From Candidatus Omnitrophota bacterium (GTDB lineage Bacteria; Omnitrophota; Gorgyraeia; Zapsychrales; Fredricksoniimonadaceae): DNA of 33,245 nt. The DNA is taken from positions 1 to 33,245 of the forward strand of contig JAKFXC010000038.1 in assembly GCA_021731625.1 (NCBI GenBank). The letters run 5' to 3'. How positions within the stretch are numbered: the stretch's first letter is position 1; every line of letters starts with the position of its first letter. A model generated the notes under the pieces. It did no database searches. It was not told the DNA's origin and worked only from the letters and a program-made list of their open reading frames with translations. A program made the position numbers and the translations under genes. Below are positions 12,001 through 24,000 of this stretch, one piece after another.

Positions 12001-15000
12001 TCATCGGCGAATACATGGCCAGATGGCAGGAAGATATGGGACACAAGCCTTTGGATTATCTCGAAGGGCAATTCTCGGTCATGTCCCACTTCATTGATTT
12101 TATTTTCAAAGATAAATTGACTCCTAATGACATGATGCTCCTGACCATGCCGATGGGCGCAGGTAAATCCACATTAGCCATCCATTTGCTGCCTGTTTTA
12201 GCGAAATATTTCCCCAATCGTCGGTATTTTTACGAAGTCCAGGATTCAGCGATTAATAATGCCAAGTTAGAAAAGGCCGGGTTCAGAATCATCAAGTCTA
12301 CGTCAATTTCAGAAGAAATTAAAATCGATCTGGATGGAAAACCAACGGCCATTACCTACACGGGCGTTAAAGCGTACCACCTCCACCGAGAGTTATATGG
12401 CAAAACCGGACTATCATACTTCAAAGACGCCGTCAGAATCACAGACGAGCATTTGGCCATCACCGAACCGGCGTTGACTATTGGTGAGGGCGCCTCGTTC
12501 GGAGCAAACTTCTTTGAGAAGCCGGAGAACAAACATAAAGAAGCTGGGGAGGAGAGGAAAGTTTTATTCAATGCAACGATGTGGGATGCGATCGCTGAAT
12601 TACGCATCGATCCGGGAAATATTTTAGTTAAGTCTTCCAATAAAACCGACCGCCACCATGAATATTTTGAGCGGTTTGTCTTCGGCACCGAGAAAGAGCC
12701 AGGTTTGAAAAAGCAAATTTTCGAAAAATGGAAAGAGCTCGCTGAGGCACGAAAATTAGAGAGGCCGTCGGATTTGAGCGATACCGTCATGAACGAACTC
12801 CTGGATGCCGCTGCTTCGGTGCTCATGTCGCTCCAGGGTAAGGGCACGATCCATTATTACATCAATGGCGAGAATCAGCTTACGCTCAATCTCTTTGAGA
12901 TGCGTTCCGACGGACGTGAGGCCGAGAAGAGGGTCATTTCCGACCACAAATTTAATTTGTTTGGGCAAGCCGCGGTTACGGGTCTTGCCGGATACCTTAG
13001 AAATTACTTAGAAGGTGGGCGCCAGTGGGAATTTTATAGCACTGACGCCAATGGGAAAAGGACAGTCACTAAAGCAGGTATGGCAACATGGGCCCAACAC
13101 GTCCTTGGCACGAACAATATCCATATTTCCGGTGCGCGTACCTTTAAAGAGGGCGCCCATCGGGCGGTGATCTTAAGCGCAACTCCAGGTTCGGCTTGGT
13201 CCACATTGGAAGAGCTAGGTTTTGTCAGACGGCAGTTGGAACGAGACCTGAATCTAACAGACATGCGGTACGACGTCGATATTGCCGTCGGAAAAACCTT
13301 GGAGGAGGTTTTCCTCGATATTAATAGGGAGCACTTCCGTAATTATGACACTATGGAGAAAGCGACCAGCACAGCTTTGATCATCAATTCGAATATGTTG
13401 GAACCATTCCTGGTCAGGAATGGAGACAATCCTGCATTTTTGAAGCGACAACTTATAGCGATTGCAAAGGCAAATGGGGTTACGGTCAAAGAGGAAAACA
13501 TCCTCATTGCTAAAGCTAAGGACATTGACGGTGTCCTCGCAGAACTCAAGAATAAGATCGATTTGGCTGTGCAAGGCATCAGCGAGCGCGACATTGAAAA
13601 AGTGATGAAGAGGGATCATGTGGAACGGGAAGAGGCGGTCAGGAAACTTGCGCTCGAGGCTTTGGGGCCGGTGATCATTTTGGGATCCATGAGCGCGGGA
13701 ACTAATCCGCTCTTTGGCCGGAACGTCAGAATTTATACAGATAGAGAAATCGCCAACATGAGGAATATGGATGCCCAAAGAGGGAAAGCTTCGGAATTGA
13801 CAAGCAGAGCGGACAAAATTCAAGCCGAGGTCGAAAAAGCTAGAGCTAAAGATCCCACGATTCCTGAGATGACCCGAGAGGAAGCTGAGAAGAAAGCCTT
13901 GCTGAAGATGCTCAATGAAAGCAATACGGATGGAGAGAAAGGTGTCTTGGTTGACGATTTGGTCAAAGTGAGTTATCGCATTGTCAGTGCTGAACCAACG
14001 GATAGGCTGGTGCAAATCTTCGGACGTTTTGTGACCCAGGACCCTAATGCTAGTCCCGAAGCCCGAAGAGCGGAATTAAACAGCCAGCGTACGCGTGCGG
14101 TAGATGCTGTGCAGATCCTTATGGTGGAAGGGCAAGTGGGACCGGATGGCAAAGTGAAGGGCGAGCGTTCCGCCAACTTGACCACCAAGCAGGCAGAAAA
14201 TTTGGCCAAAATTGAAGTGGAAATTCAGAAAATTCTAAAAGATTTCGCGGATAAAGAAGGAATAGATTTAAAACAACCCTTAAGCCCTGAAAATAGAGAA
14301 AAATTGCGCGAAGCCAAAAAAGAGCTTTGGGAGCAAGTTCACGGTATTGCCGCTACTATTGATCTGGACGTGGCCACTCAAAGTGTGGCCCAGTATATAC
14401 GCGACGACGCCCATCTTGGCCGCGATCCCGAAGCGGCGCGTCTGGCCGTTGACCGCGTCCGGCAAAACCGCATGGCTAATGCCACCGATTTGATTCCTTT
14501 CGTGTCGGATTTCACCTCCGACAAGGCCGATACCAAAAATCTCTACAAAACTCCTCGCGGCGATGGCAACTACGATATTTGGGAATATCATCCTGGTTTG
14601 GGCCGCATTCCCTGGCAGCAAATAGGTATTGGGATTGGGGCCAGCAATCGGTTTATTGTTGAAGGCCAGAGTACGGCCGAGTTTACGGCCGGGGACATCG
14701 TCGATGTTCAAGCCATTATTGGAAAGTTGCAAGCACCCGAGGCTTGCACCACGTGCAATGTTGTTAAAGCCCAGCTCAGCAATATCGTTGAGGACATCGA
14801 TGAAGCCAGCCCCGCCGACATTGCCCAGGCTTTGAACAATGTTGCCCGTATGGAAGACTTCTCTAAGAGGACGACTGGAAAAGAGAGCGAATTGGAAGAA
14901 GGCCATGACCGCATTGAAGAGAACCGTACGGCTTTGAAAAAGACATTCGGTGCAGCCATCGATAAGCTGACGCAAGGCATCGCTTTAAACGCCGGCGAGT

Positions 15001-18000
15001 TTTATGATTTCCGGGGACGGATTTATACCTTAGACAACTACAACCGCTACGGCAATAAAGCGCCGTTTAGGGGTGTGATCGTCAACCGAGACCTCTTAAG
15101 AGGGGCCGCTCAGGGTCGCTTCAGCCTTAACACCGCCCCGGCGGAAGAGCAGTCGATTGTGTTAAACATCGTGCGCAAAAATGAGCGCGATTGGGCCATC
15201 CATGAAATGGAAATCGAAGACGCTGCAACGCATAAACGCATGCGGGTCACCATCGAATGGGAATACGACAAGAGTTATGACAAGCTTACTCTCCATCCGG
15301 AAAACAACAACAAGGTGACTTTGGAGTATGTGGACGATAACGGCAAATTAAACGTTGAAAATTTGACCGCCAAGGAAGATGCCGACACCCAGACTGGCAC
15401 CGAATTCATCGCTTTGATGGACAATGAGAAAAAAGTCCATGGCTTCATTGTGCAAGGCCAATACCTGGCCATTGCGCAAGCGAAATTCCTCCAGCTGGCG
15501 GGCAAAAAGGTCGCCGACGTGGGCAAACAGCTCCTCAACAACCGTTTGGCTAGAATGTCGACGATGGAAAAACGCCGGGTGTATTTAGATCCTAAGCGTG
15601 GCTGGGAAGACATCATCTTCAAGCACAATTGGAAAATCATCTTGGGACAAGAGGATAAAGACATCCGCTTGGAATATGTCGACAGCGAAGTCGCCGAAGA
15701 CAATGCGCCTATTATCGTCAATGGGCAAGCGGTGTTTAAACCTGGCGAACGCTGGACCCACCAGGTCAAAAACAATTTAGGCTATGACATGTGGCAAGGT
15801 GAGAACGGCATCATGGCCGACGATATTTTCGTGATGGGTTCTGTCAAGTCCGGCAGAATCACCATGCCGCGCTTCAAACGTGACCTGTCTTTGCGTCTGG
15901 ATGACGGACGGGTGGCCGCTAATGTTGCTCATATTGATGTCCTCGAGCTTGTCAATGACGGTAAAGAACAGACTTGGGACGTGGCCGAGCAAATCATTGT
16001 CGACGATAGCTTTAGCGAGTCCGGCTTAAGACGGGGCTATAAAATTATTAAGGGTGTTGTCTATGATCCGAATGGCGTGGAGCGCGGCGTGGTCAACATG
16101 GGACGGCACATTCCGCTGTCTGAGGATGGAGAGAATTTCATCATTGACCGGGATGAGGATGAATTCATTGTGGATGAGTTGCGGGCACTCTATCCTGAAA
16201 TTTCGACGGATCAAAAACAAATCACTATCCCTAAGGCTGTCTTAATTGGGAAGATCAAAGAGGTTGTTCCGCAGGAAGAGGCCCTCGAACAAATTGAAGC
16301 CCAAATGCGCAAGTTGAAAAAAATCGACAACCAGCTCTTTGCCCGTGCCTCCTTCCTCTTTAAAAAGTATCTTGATAAATTTGGCTTTGAGACCAGATTC
16401 GTCCTATTGAAACAGGAAGGCGGCAAACATCCCAAGCTTACGATCCCTCCGGAAGCTCAAGAGAATTTAGCCGCGCTCCAGGCTTTTATGAAGGAAAAAG
16501 ATAGAGAATTTCCAAAAGAAGAAGAGAAGTTGGTCGTCGGTGTTGAGGTTTTGTGGGACGGCAAAACCTTAGAGAGCAAGAATCCCTTGAAAGAATATTT
16601 AAGGGCCCTCCAAGGAAGAGGATTTTCCGACAAGATCATCCGTCAAAACCGCGCGGTCATTAAAGTGCCGAAGAGGATCAAAGACAGAGACGGCCTGGTC
16701 AAAATTGAGGCTCTTGGCCCAGAGAATGCGAGTGAATTGGTGGCTCATGGTTTTGCATCGCCTGTTTCGGAATCGAATGAAACCATCCGCTTAAATAGAA
16801 AATTGTCCATCGATAAAGACCGCATTGCTGCACTGTTTGGGAATAGGTTCCTGGGTATTTTACCCACTCTGGAAGCCTCCCAAGTGGAGGATGCCTTTAT
16901 TGATGCCCAATTTGATTCCATAGCTGATCGATTAAAAATCATGAACATTCCGTTTGTCTATAACCCAAAGTTGGGCAAGGACAACACCGCCGGCCAAGTC
17001 ACGAATGAAGTTGCGGAAATGGGAAGCAATGCTTTGCGAGACTTGCTTGGACGCGGCTATGAAACTCAAGAAGCTGGCGTTGGGGAGCACGAGTTGGGCC
17101 ACGGGATCTATCGCGCTGCAGGGCTCACTGATCCGAGAGTGTTTGATGAAACTGGGAGAGTAATTCCTGGCCTGGTAGGCGGTAAACACCCAGTATGGGG
17201 TGAAGGAATCTGGACACGGGAACAGTTGGATCCGATAAACTTTTGGATTCATCCGACGGGCCAGGTCTTTTTAGGCGCGAAGCCAACGAATTTTGTGGTT
17301 TACGATAAGAACAATTCTGTGGTGGAAGAAGTCCAAGATGATGAGAGAGGCAGAGCCATCAGGGCACATCGCGATTGGCAACAACCGGAGTATGCGCGTG
17401 AAGATGCGATAGCGGAAGTTAAACAAAACATACCTCGTAGACCCAAAGCCCCAGCCCAAGCTAAGGAAAATGGATCGGTGCGCAGGACCGAAACCACAAC
17501 CCGAGTCCGCCCCGTTTACAATCAACCTATCCCCGGCCGGCACCCGGTATTTGGCGAAGGGGTGTGGAGGCCGGATCAGATGTATGTCCCATATAAGACC
17601 GGTGTAAATTCTAAACAGGTGTTCATTGGTGATGATGATGAAAAACCAACGGACTTTGTGGTCCGTGACGTTAATACGGGTGTTGTGGAGCCTGCTACAG
17701 ACAAGGACCGAGAGCATCCTCAATGGGAGAAAGCAAGATACACCCCCGATGATGCAAAAAGGGAAGCTGAACAAGCCCAAGCAGGCCCCGTAGGCCAAGT
17801 CGACGAGGAATTGGAAGGCTTGTTTAGCATGGCTGTACGCATGCTTGGCGGTGCGTCCCGTATGCGCATTCACCATAACGATATACCTTATGCTGATCTC
17901 GGGTTTTACGACGTTAAGGAAATGCAGTTGGGCGAGGCACCTGTGCATAAGCAAATTGAAGTTTTTGGAAAACTGCGCAATGTTATACGCTCTTTAAGGA

Positions 18001-21000
18001 TCGGCAACGAAAGAAAATATTTGGATCTCAACCTTGAAGCGGGCAAAGTTGTGGGTCGCGGTACCAATATGTACATGCGCGGCATTCGTGTTTATCGGGA
18101 AGCCCTGCATATGATTAACAAGTTTGGCCTTGATGCCATTAGGGGTGAAGAGGATAAACAAGCCCGTAAGGTTGGCACCCCAGGAGTGCAAGATCTTCTG
18201 ATCGATGTGGAGGATGGCAATGAATTGCTCGAGACCTTGATCTATAAATTGCCTAATGAGTTCCGAGGTCAGACCCTAGATCAGCTCATCGCCGATAGGC
18301 GTGGCGATGAAATTTTGAATTTAATCAGAGAAGAATTCAGCAACACCATCAGAAAATTTGAATCTGAGGAAGCCCAGGGCGACATCTTAAACAAAATCAT
18401 TAAATACCAAAACTTAAGAACACCGATTATAGGAAAACTGGTCAAGAATATGTGGCAGGATAGTTTGGCCGACACCAATCTCGACCATCTGCGCGTGTTC
18501 GCGGCTTTGCTCAACAGCCCGTATACACAGGTGGAATTGACCGATCAAGGGCTTCTATTTTCCAACAATACCGATGAATTGGAGCGAAGCATTTTAATTG
18601 ACGAGTTTGGTCAAATTGCTGACTTTAAGGCTCCCCAGCTAAGCGACAAAAGCTACGACTATACCGGCGACCGCGCGGACAACCGTGCTAAACAGGAAGA
18701 AATGCTAAGGGAAGCCAAAGAAAAGCGAGCCCGGCAAGTTAAGGAAAGAGAAACCCGCTTGAAAAGCACTGTGGATGAGATCCACCACAAGGGTGTCCCT
18801 AGTGTCCTTTCCCCTGGTTATCGTCCTGGATCCCAGCCCGGCGCTCTGACGTCCAATCTTCTGAAGGATCACGACGATGTCTTCGAAGGCAGAAAAGAAG
18901 CCATTGTGCACACCCTCGGAAAGGCCATACAGGTCACGGGGGGTAAGGAAACGATGATTGGAATGTTTGCCCGCGTCCAGGCTTATCTCGAAGGCGCCAA
19001 AAAAGGCAAATACAAGGCCAAAAAAGTTGCGCTCATTGAGCAAGCCGCCTCCATTGGCGACACACTAGGCGGCATGAACTCCGACACCCAAACCCAGACC
19101 GATATGTGGAACGACGTTGAGAGCCAAAAGGGCAAATTGACTCCGCAAGAACAAATGCTTCAGGAGATTCTTGTTGAGATGGATGTTGTGCAAAGGGTTC
19201 CGGTAACAGATCCTGAAACAAAGCAAGAGAAAATGCAATGGAAAATTAAAGGCGAAGTCCGGGGTATTTCCGGTATTGCGGTGGATCGGAATGCGGACAA
19301 AAAAGACCCCATGAAGTTTTTGAGAACGTACATGCACGAATTGCGCCACGCCTTGGAAATTGTTGATCCCCAATATGAACAGGCCAACGATGACACCATT
19401 AAGGAAATAAAAGTGAATACAAAATTGAACGCTTTGTTTGAGGCGATCATCAAATATTTGGATCATTTGGAATACGACACCACAGATGCAAAAATGGTCC
19501 GTCGAGAATTTGTTGGTTTCTCCGACATCGAATCAATGAAACAGTCCTTAAGTTATCTGGAAGGGGAAACCCCTGAGAGCATCAAAAATAAATATCCAGA
19601 GGATGCCGAGAAATATACAGCCCTGCTTCCTATCGTCGATCCCAAAAACGCCGAGGCCTGGCTGTTGATCCAAGAAATGTTTGCCAAGAATTTCGATGAT
19701 GCCAAAAAACGCCTGGCCATCATCGATAACACACCGCAGGTGTATCGTGCCAAGTTCCCAGCGGAAATATTTTTCTCGAACCCTAATGTTTTGAGGCAAA
19801 AATTGCAAGAAGGCGGCGTCAGCAAACTGTCGGCTTATAAAGCGGTCCAAGTCATTGGGGAATTGCGTAAGACCCGACTAAAGCCGTACGAACGAGACCT
19901 AAGAGATAAACCGAACGGCTTTAACCGGTTGCTTCATTTCATGAAGACAAATGTGTCAGAGACAGATGATGAGGAGGCAATCAATTTAAGAGAGCGGCTG
20001 GGAGGAAATATCTTCGACGAGGTTTTTGGCGAAAATCGCCGGGCTGTATACTTTAACGGTCATGAAATGCCGGTGGTGATGAACCCTAAAACCCTCCAGA
20101 TGGAAGCCGAAATTCCTTATCCACAGATGGGAAGAAAATCATCGCCCATACCCGGCCATCACAGAATTGTGCGAGTCGATGCGCAGATTGATAACACAGA
20201 TAAACTTTCACCGCAAGAATATGTAGTGATGCTGACCCCCGAGGCCAAAAATGATCTCAACCAGAAAAATGTTGATGCCAAGCCCACTCAAGTTCGGCTT
20301 AGCAATGGGAAAACCATACCTGCCTATAAAATCCAGGCTAGGTACTATGAGAATTATTTAGACAGCATCGGTGTTGTGCCTTTGAGCGCTGGCAATCCTT
20401 TCGACGGGTTTGTGCCGCGCCGTTTGCAATGGCAGGATAGACAATTGTCTGCCATTGTGTCGGAGAAAGTCGAACAAGATGATATCAAAGTCGACGTTGG
20501 GCGTGCAAATTCTCTCGAAACAGGATTGCCAGGACCGGGAGAAATGCTCTTCATTGCAAAGGATGGCAATAAACGTGTTATGGGCACCGTTCCTATGAAT
20601 GTGGAAGGCTTGACAAAAGCCACCGAAGCAGTGAAAGACATGGGTAATGGTCATCTTGTATTGATTGAGTCAAACCAGAACGGACCTATTAATGAGGAAG
20701 AAGGGAAATTAGCCGTTGACGCCTTCGGTGTTTCCTTACGCGATCAAGTTGGTTTACAAGTGGATGTGATGGAACTGCCTCAACAAGCTACTGTCGGGCA
20801 ACCTGTGCTCGTCGTGACCCCCACTGCGGATCTTTTTTTAATCAATCGCAATGGAACAGAGGAAAAAGTATATGGAGCACAACCATTTACAGAAACAAGG
20901 CCTCCGTCGTCGCAAAAACCAACACCCGAAGGCCCTGGGGCTCCGCCGGACGATAGCAATGTTCCACCTGACCGCGGTATGATGGGCGCCGATGGCATTA

Positions 21001-24000
21001 AAGACACCGTTAAAGGCGTGATTGGCTCCATGTCCAAATTTTTTGGAATGGACGAAACCGATTCTCGGACTCCGCCAGGATCTGATAAATTGCCTCCAGA
21101 ACCACCGGATGACAGCGAACCTCCGGCAGATATTCTGAAAGACCTGTTTACGACTAAAGAGGCCCCGCCCTCTGAGCCCAAAGAAATTCCAAAAAGTCAA
21201 TGCGCAGATTCCCGCGGTGGATCTTGCTTTGCGAATGAAGACTCTTGGAGCATGCGTCCTTCCACTCGAGAATTGCCGCCCAGTGTGCCGATGAAGAATA
21301 TCGGAAATTGGTTTAATGCGCGCCAGGAAACGTTTATTAGAGTAATTCCTAAGTCCAGCGATTTCGATGCCGGCCATGCTCAAGCCGTCCGCATAGCCAG
21401 AGAAGCAGGACTCAACGACGTGGGCGAGGAATTGGAACGCAGAAAAGACAACTTCATCTTGGTCGACAGCCCCACAGATGCCGCGGTTGATCATTTCATT
21501 AAGGAACAACAACAACTTCATGAAAAAGGCACCATGGTCAATATCGCAGAGGCCTTGGAAGCTAAAGGCATTAAGGTCAATCGTGACAACCTGCAGGTTC
21601 CCGATGGTGAGGAAGATACAGTAAATGCCGTCCTTGAAAAAGACGGATTCAAAGATTTGAAATATGGCAAAGGCCCCTGGAGGATCAGTAATCCGCGCTA
21701 CTTTAAAGGCATGAATCCGCAGGAAAGAGACGATTACCTGAAGTATGTCCAAGACCATCCTCCCTCAACGGATTTTATCGATTCCAAGGGCCGCGTGGTG
21801 ATTGCGCGCCGGGAAGCCGCTACTCCTGAAGTTTATGCCCGCGCGATTTTAAAGACCGCCGTCGAAGGTAACTCTAGCGAGGCCATGGTTAATAGCGCAG
21901 CCAATGAAGTGCCGCTCAAAAACGCTCCGCCCAGCGTTGCCATTAAGAATGCGGTCAATCGCTTCAACGAGTCCACGTTAAGCCGGCACATCACCGCGGC
22001 CAGTCCCGTCGTTATGCCCTTTAAGGAAGACAGCGAAGACAGGCCAGACATTGACACCACGGCAGTTAAGGAAGGTTACGAAGATGCGATGAGAATCGCC
22101 AAAGAGGCTAATCTTGAAGACGCGGTTAGCCAGCTGAGTGACATGAAAAAAGATGCCGTAGTCCTAGCCAATGCCGATGAGACGGCCGCCGAGCGTTTCC
22201 TCGACGAGCAGAAGCGTTTGGATGAAGGCAAAGTTTATGATCAAATCATCGATGCCCTCAAAGCCCAAAATGTGCCGGTCAATCCCGACAATGTGCAGGT
22301 CCCTGAGTCAGCCGAGCCTGCCGTTAACGCGGTCCTTCAAAAACTTGGATTCCCAGAATATGGCAATGGCCCCGGCAAGATCAGCAATATTCGATATTTC
22401 AAGGGGATGAACGCCAAAGCGCGCCGCGAATTTACGCACTACACTAAACTGCAGCCGAAAGAAGCATTTATTGATCTTAAGGGCCGCCTTAAAGGCCGCA
22501 TGGTGATCAAACACAAACCAACCACCACGCCCAAAGAATACACCCGCGCTATTTTAAAGGCAGCCATGGAAAGCAAGCCGAACGAAGCGATGCTCGGCAG
22601 CAAAACTCCAGCCGCCCTGGCCTTGGCAGCCGCCTTAAATATCGGCACCGGCGCCCGTGCCACCGAGACTGAAACCCGGTTTGAATTACCTCTCAAAGGC
22701 GCACCCGCCATACAAGTAGAACGCAACATCATTATGGAAGACCGCACGTTCACCGGTGGAGTCATCACCAAAGGCGACCGCATCCGGCCCCAGACCTATG
22801 CGTTACCCGGCCACGCGACGTTAGAATTTCATGTGGTTGATAATCCTAAATCTCCTGAACAAATTCGCGGTGTTTTCCATCGCGGCGAATTCTATCCTGT
22901 CAATAAGCAAAATCAAGCCGCCATTAAAATTCTCCCCACCGCCGGCCCGGAAATCGTAGAAGAAGGGGTTTTTGATTTTACGGATCCTAAAAAACCCGTC
23001 CCCGTTTCCTATGTCCTGAGTGTGAAAGTCAGTGATCCGGAAGATCCCAAAATTCCGGAAGTCGCTAAAACATACTACAAATTAACCACTCCGCCGGTTA
23101 TGGATAAAGCCACTGGCAAGCTGTGGGTGAGGGTTCGGCCGGACGTGTATGACGAATTGTTCTTTGGCGGCGCTCCGGAAAGAGAATCGGCGGAGCATGT
23201 TCTTCAAGCAGATAGAGATAAGAGGACTACATCCAGCCGCGCCATGGCCACAAAAACCACCAAAGCCAAGACCGCGGCAATAGTCGCCGGCACAGCGTTG
23301 GCATCTATTATCAGCGGACGCCAAGCCCAAGCGATAACCCGGTCTCCAGCGGCGTTCACCAACACCATTCCTCAGCTCCTGCGCAATAAGATGGTCAATA
23401 ATGTTGCTACCCCGGATCTAGGGTTTGATGATGAATCAGTGCAGATTGCAGCACCCAATGATATGGACAAGGAGCTGGAAGATATGCTGGAAGCTACAGT
23501 GCGGCCAGAGCCCGGCGATGAATCCATCGATTTAGCGGACAGACTAAGAAGCAAATTCAACCGACGAGTGCTTGAGATACTATCAGCCCAGAATGTGCAC
23601 GGTATTGACGCTACAACGGACACAATCGAGACTTACGAAGGAGATTGGGATAAAGGGATTCTGCCGGTGGCGTTAATTTCAGGGCCAGGCCCGGAAGGAA
23701 TAGGAGTCAAGGCCGCGGCCATCAACGGGACTGCCGTCAAAGTCAAGAAAACGGCCGACGGGGCCTATGAGTTTACCGCGCGCATGCCGAAACGCGAAAA
23801 GCCGGCGGACAATACAGTTTGGTTAAAAGGAATCAAATATGCCGTGAAACCAAGCAAAAAATCCCCCCTTACGCCTAAAGCATTTATTTTGGGGTTAACA
23901 GTCAACGGCATAGAGTCGAGCTTTACAGTCAATGACCTGGGGGATTTCAGAGACCTCTTGCAATCAACCAGCAAATCTGAACAAGCAATGAATACCGAGA

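Noticed and set aside
13254-14015. Minus-strand ORF of 253 codons
   Set aside because: It covers motifs V and VI of motor 1 on the other strand; the + strand motifs explain the conservation.
14280-14975. Minus-strand ORF of 231 codons
   Set aside because: It is antisense to the main frame and shows no start signal or motif.
17628-17645. Short gat-type triplet run as a microsatellite or regulatory site
   Set aside because: Only about four units, coding for an Asp-rich turn at the matching position of the tandem repeat.
20838-21758. Minus-strand ORF of 306 codons
   Set aside because: It lies wholly opposite the main frame, in a part where the + strand gives a proline-rich linker and half of a clear domain duplication. 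Its translation has no repeat or motif support.
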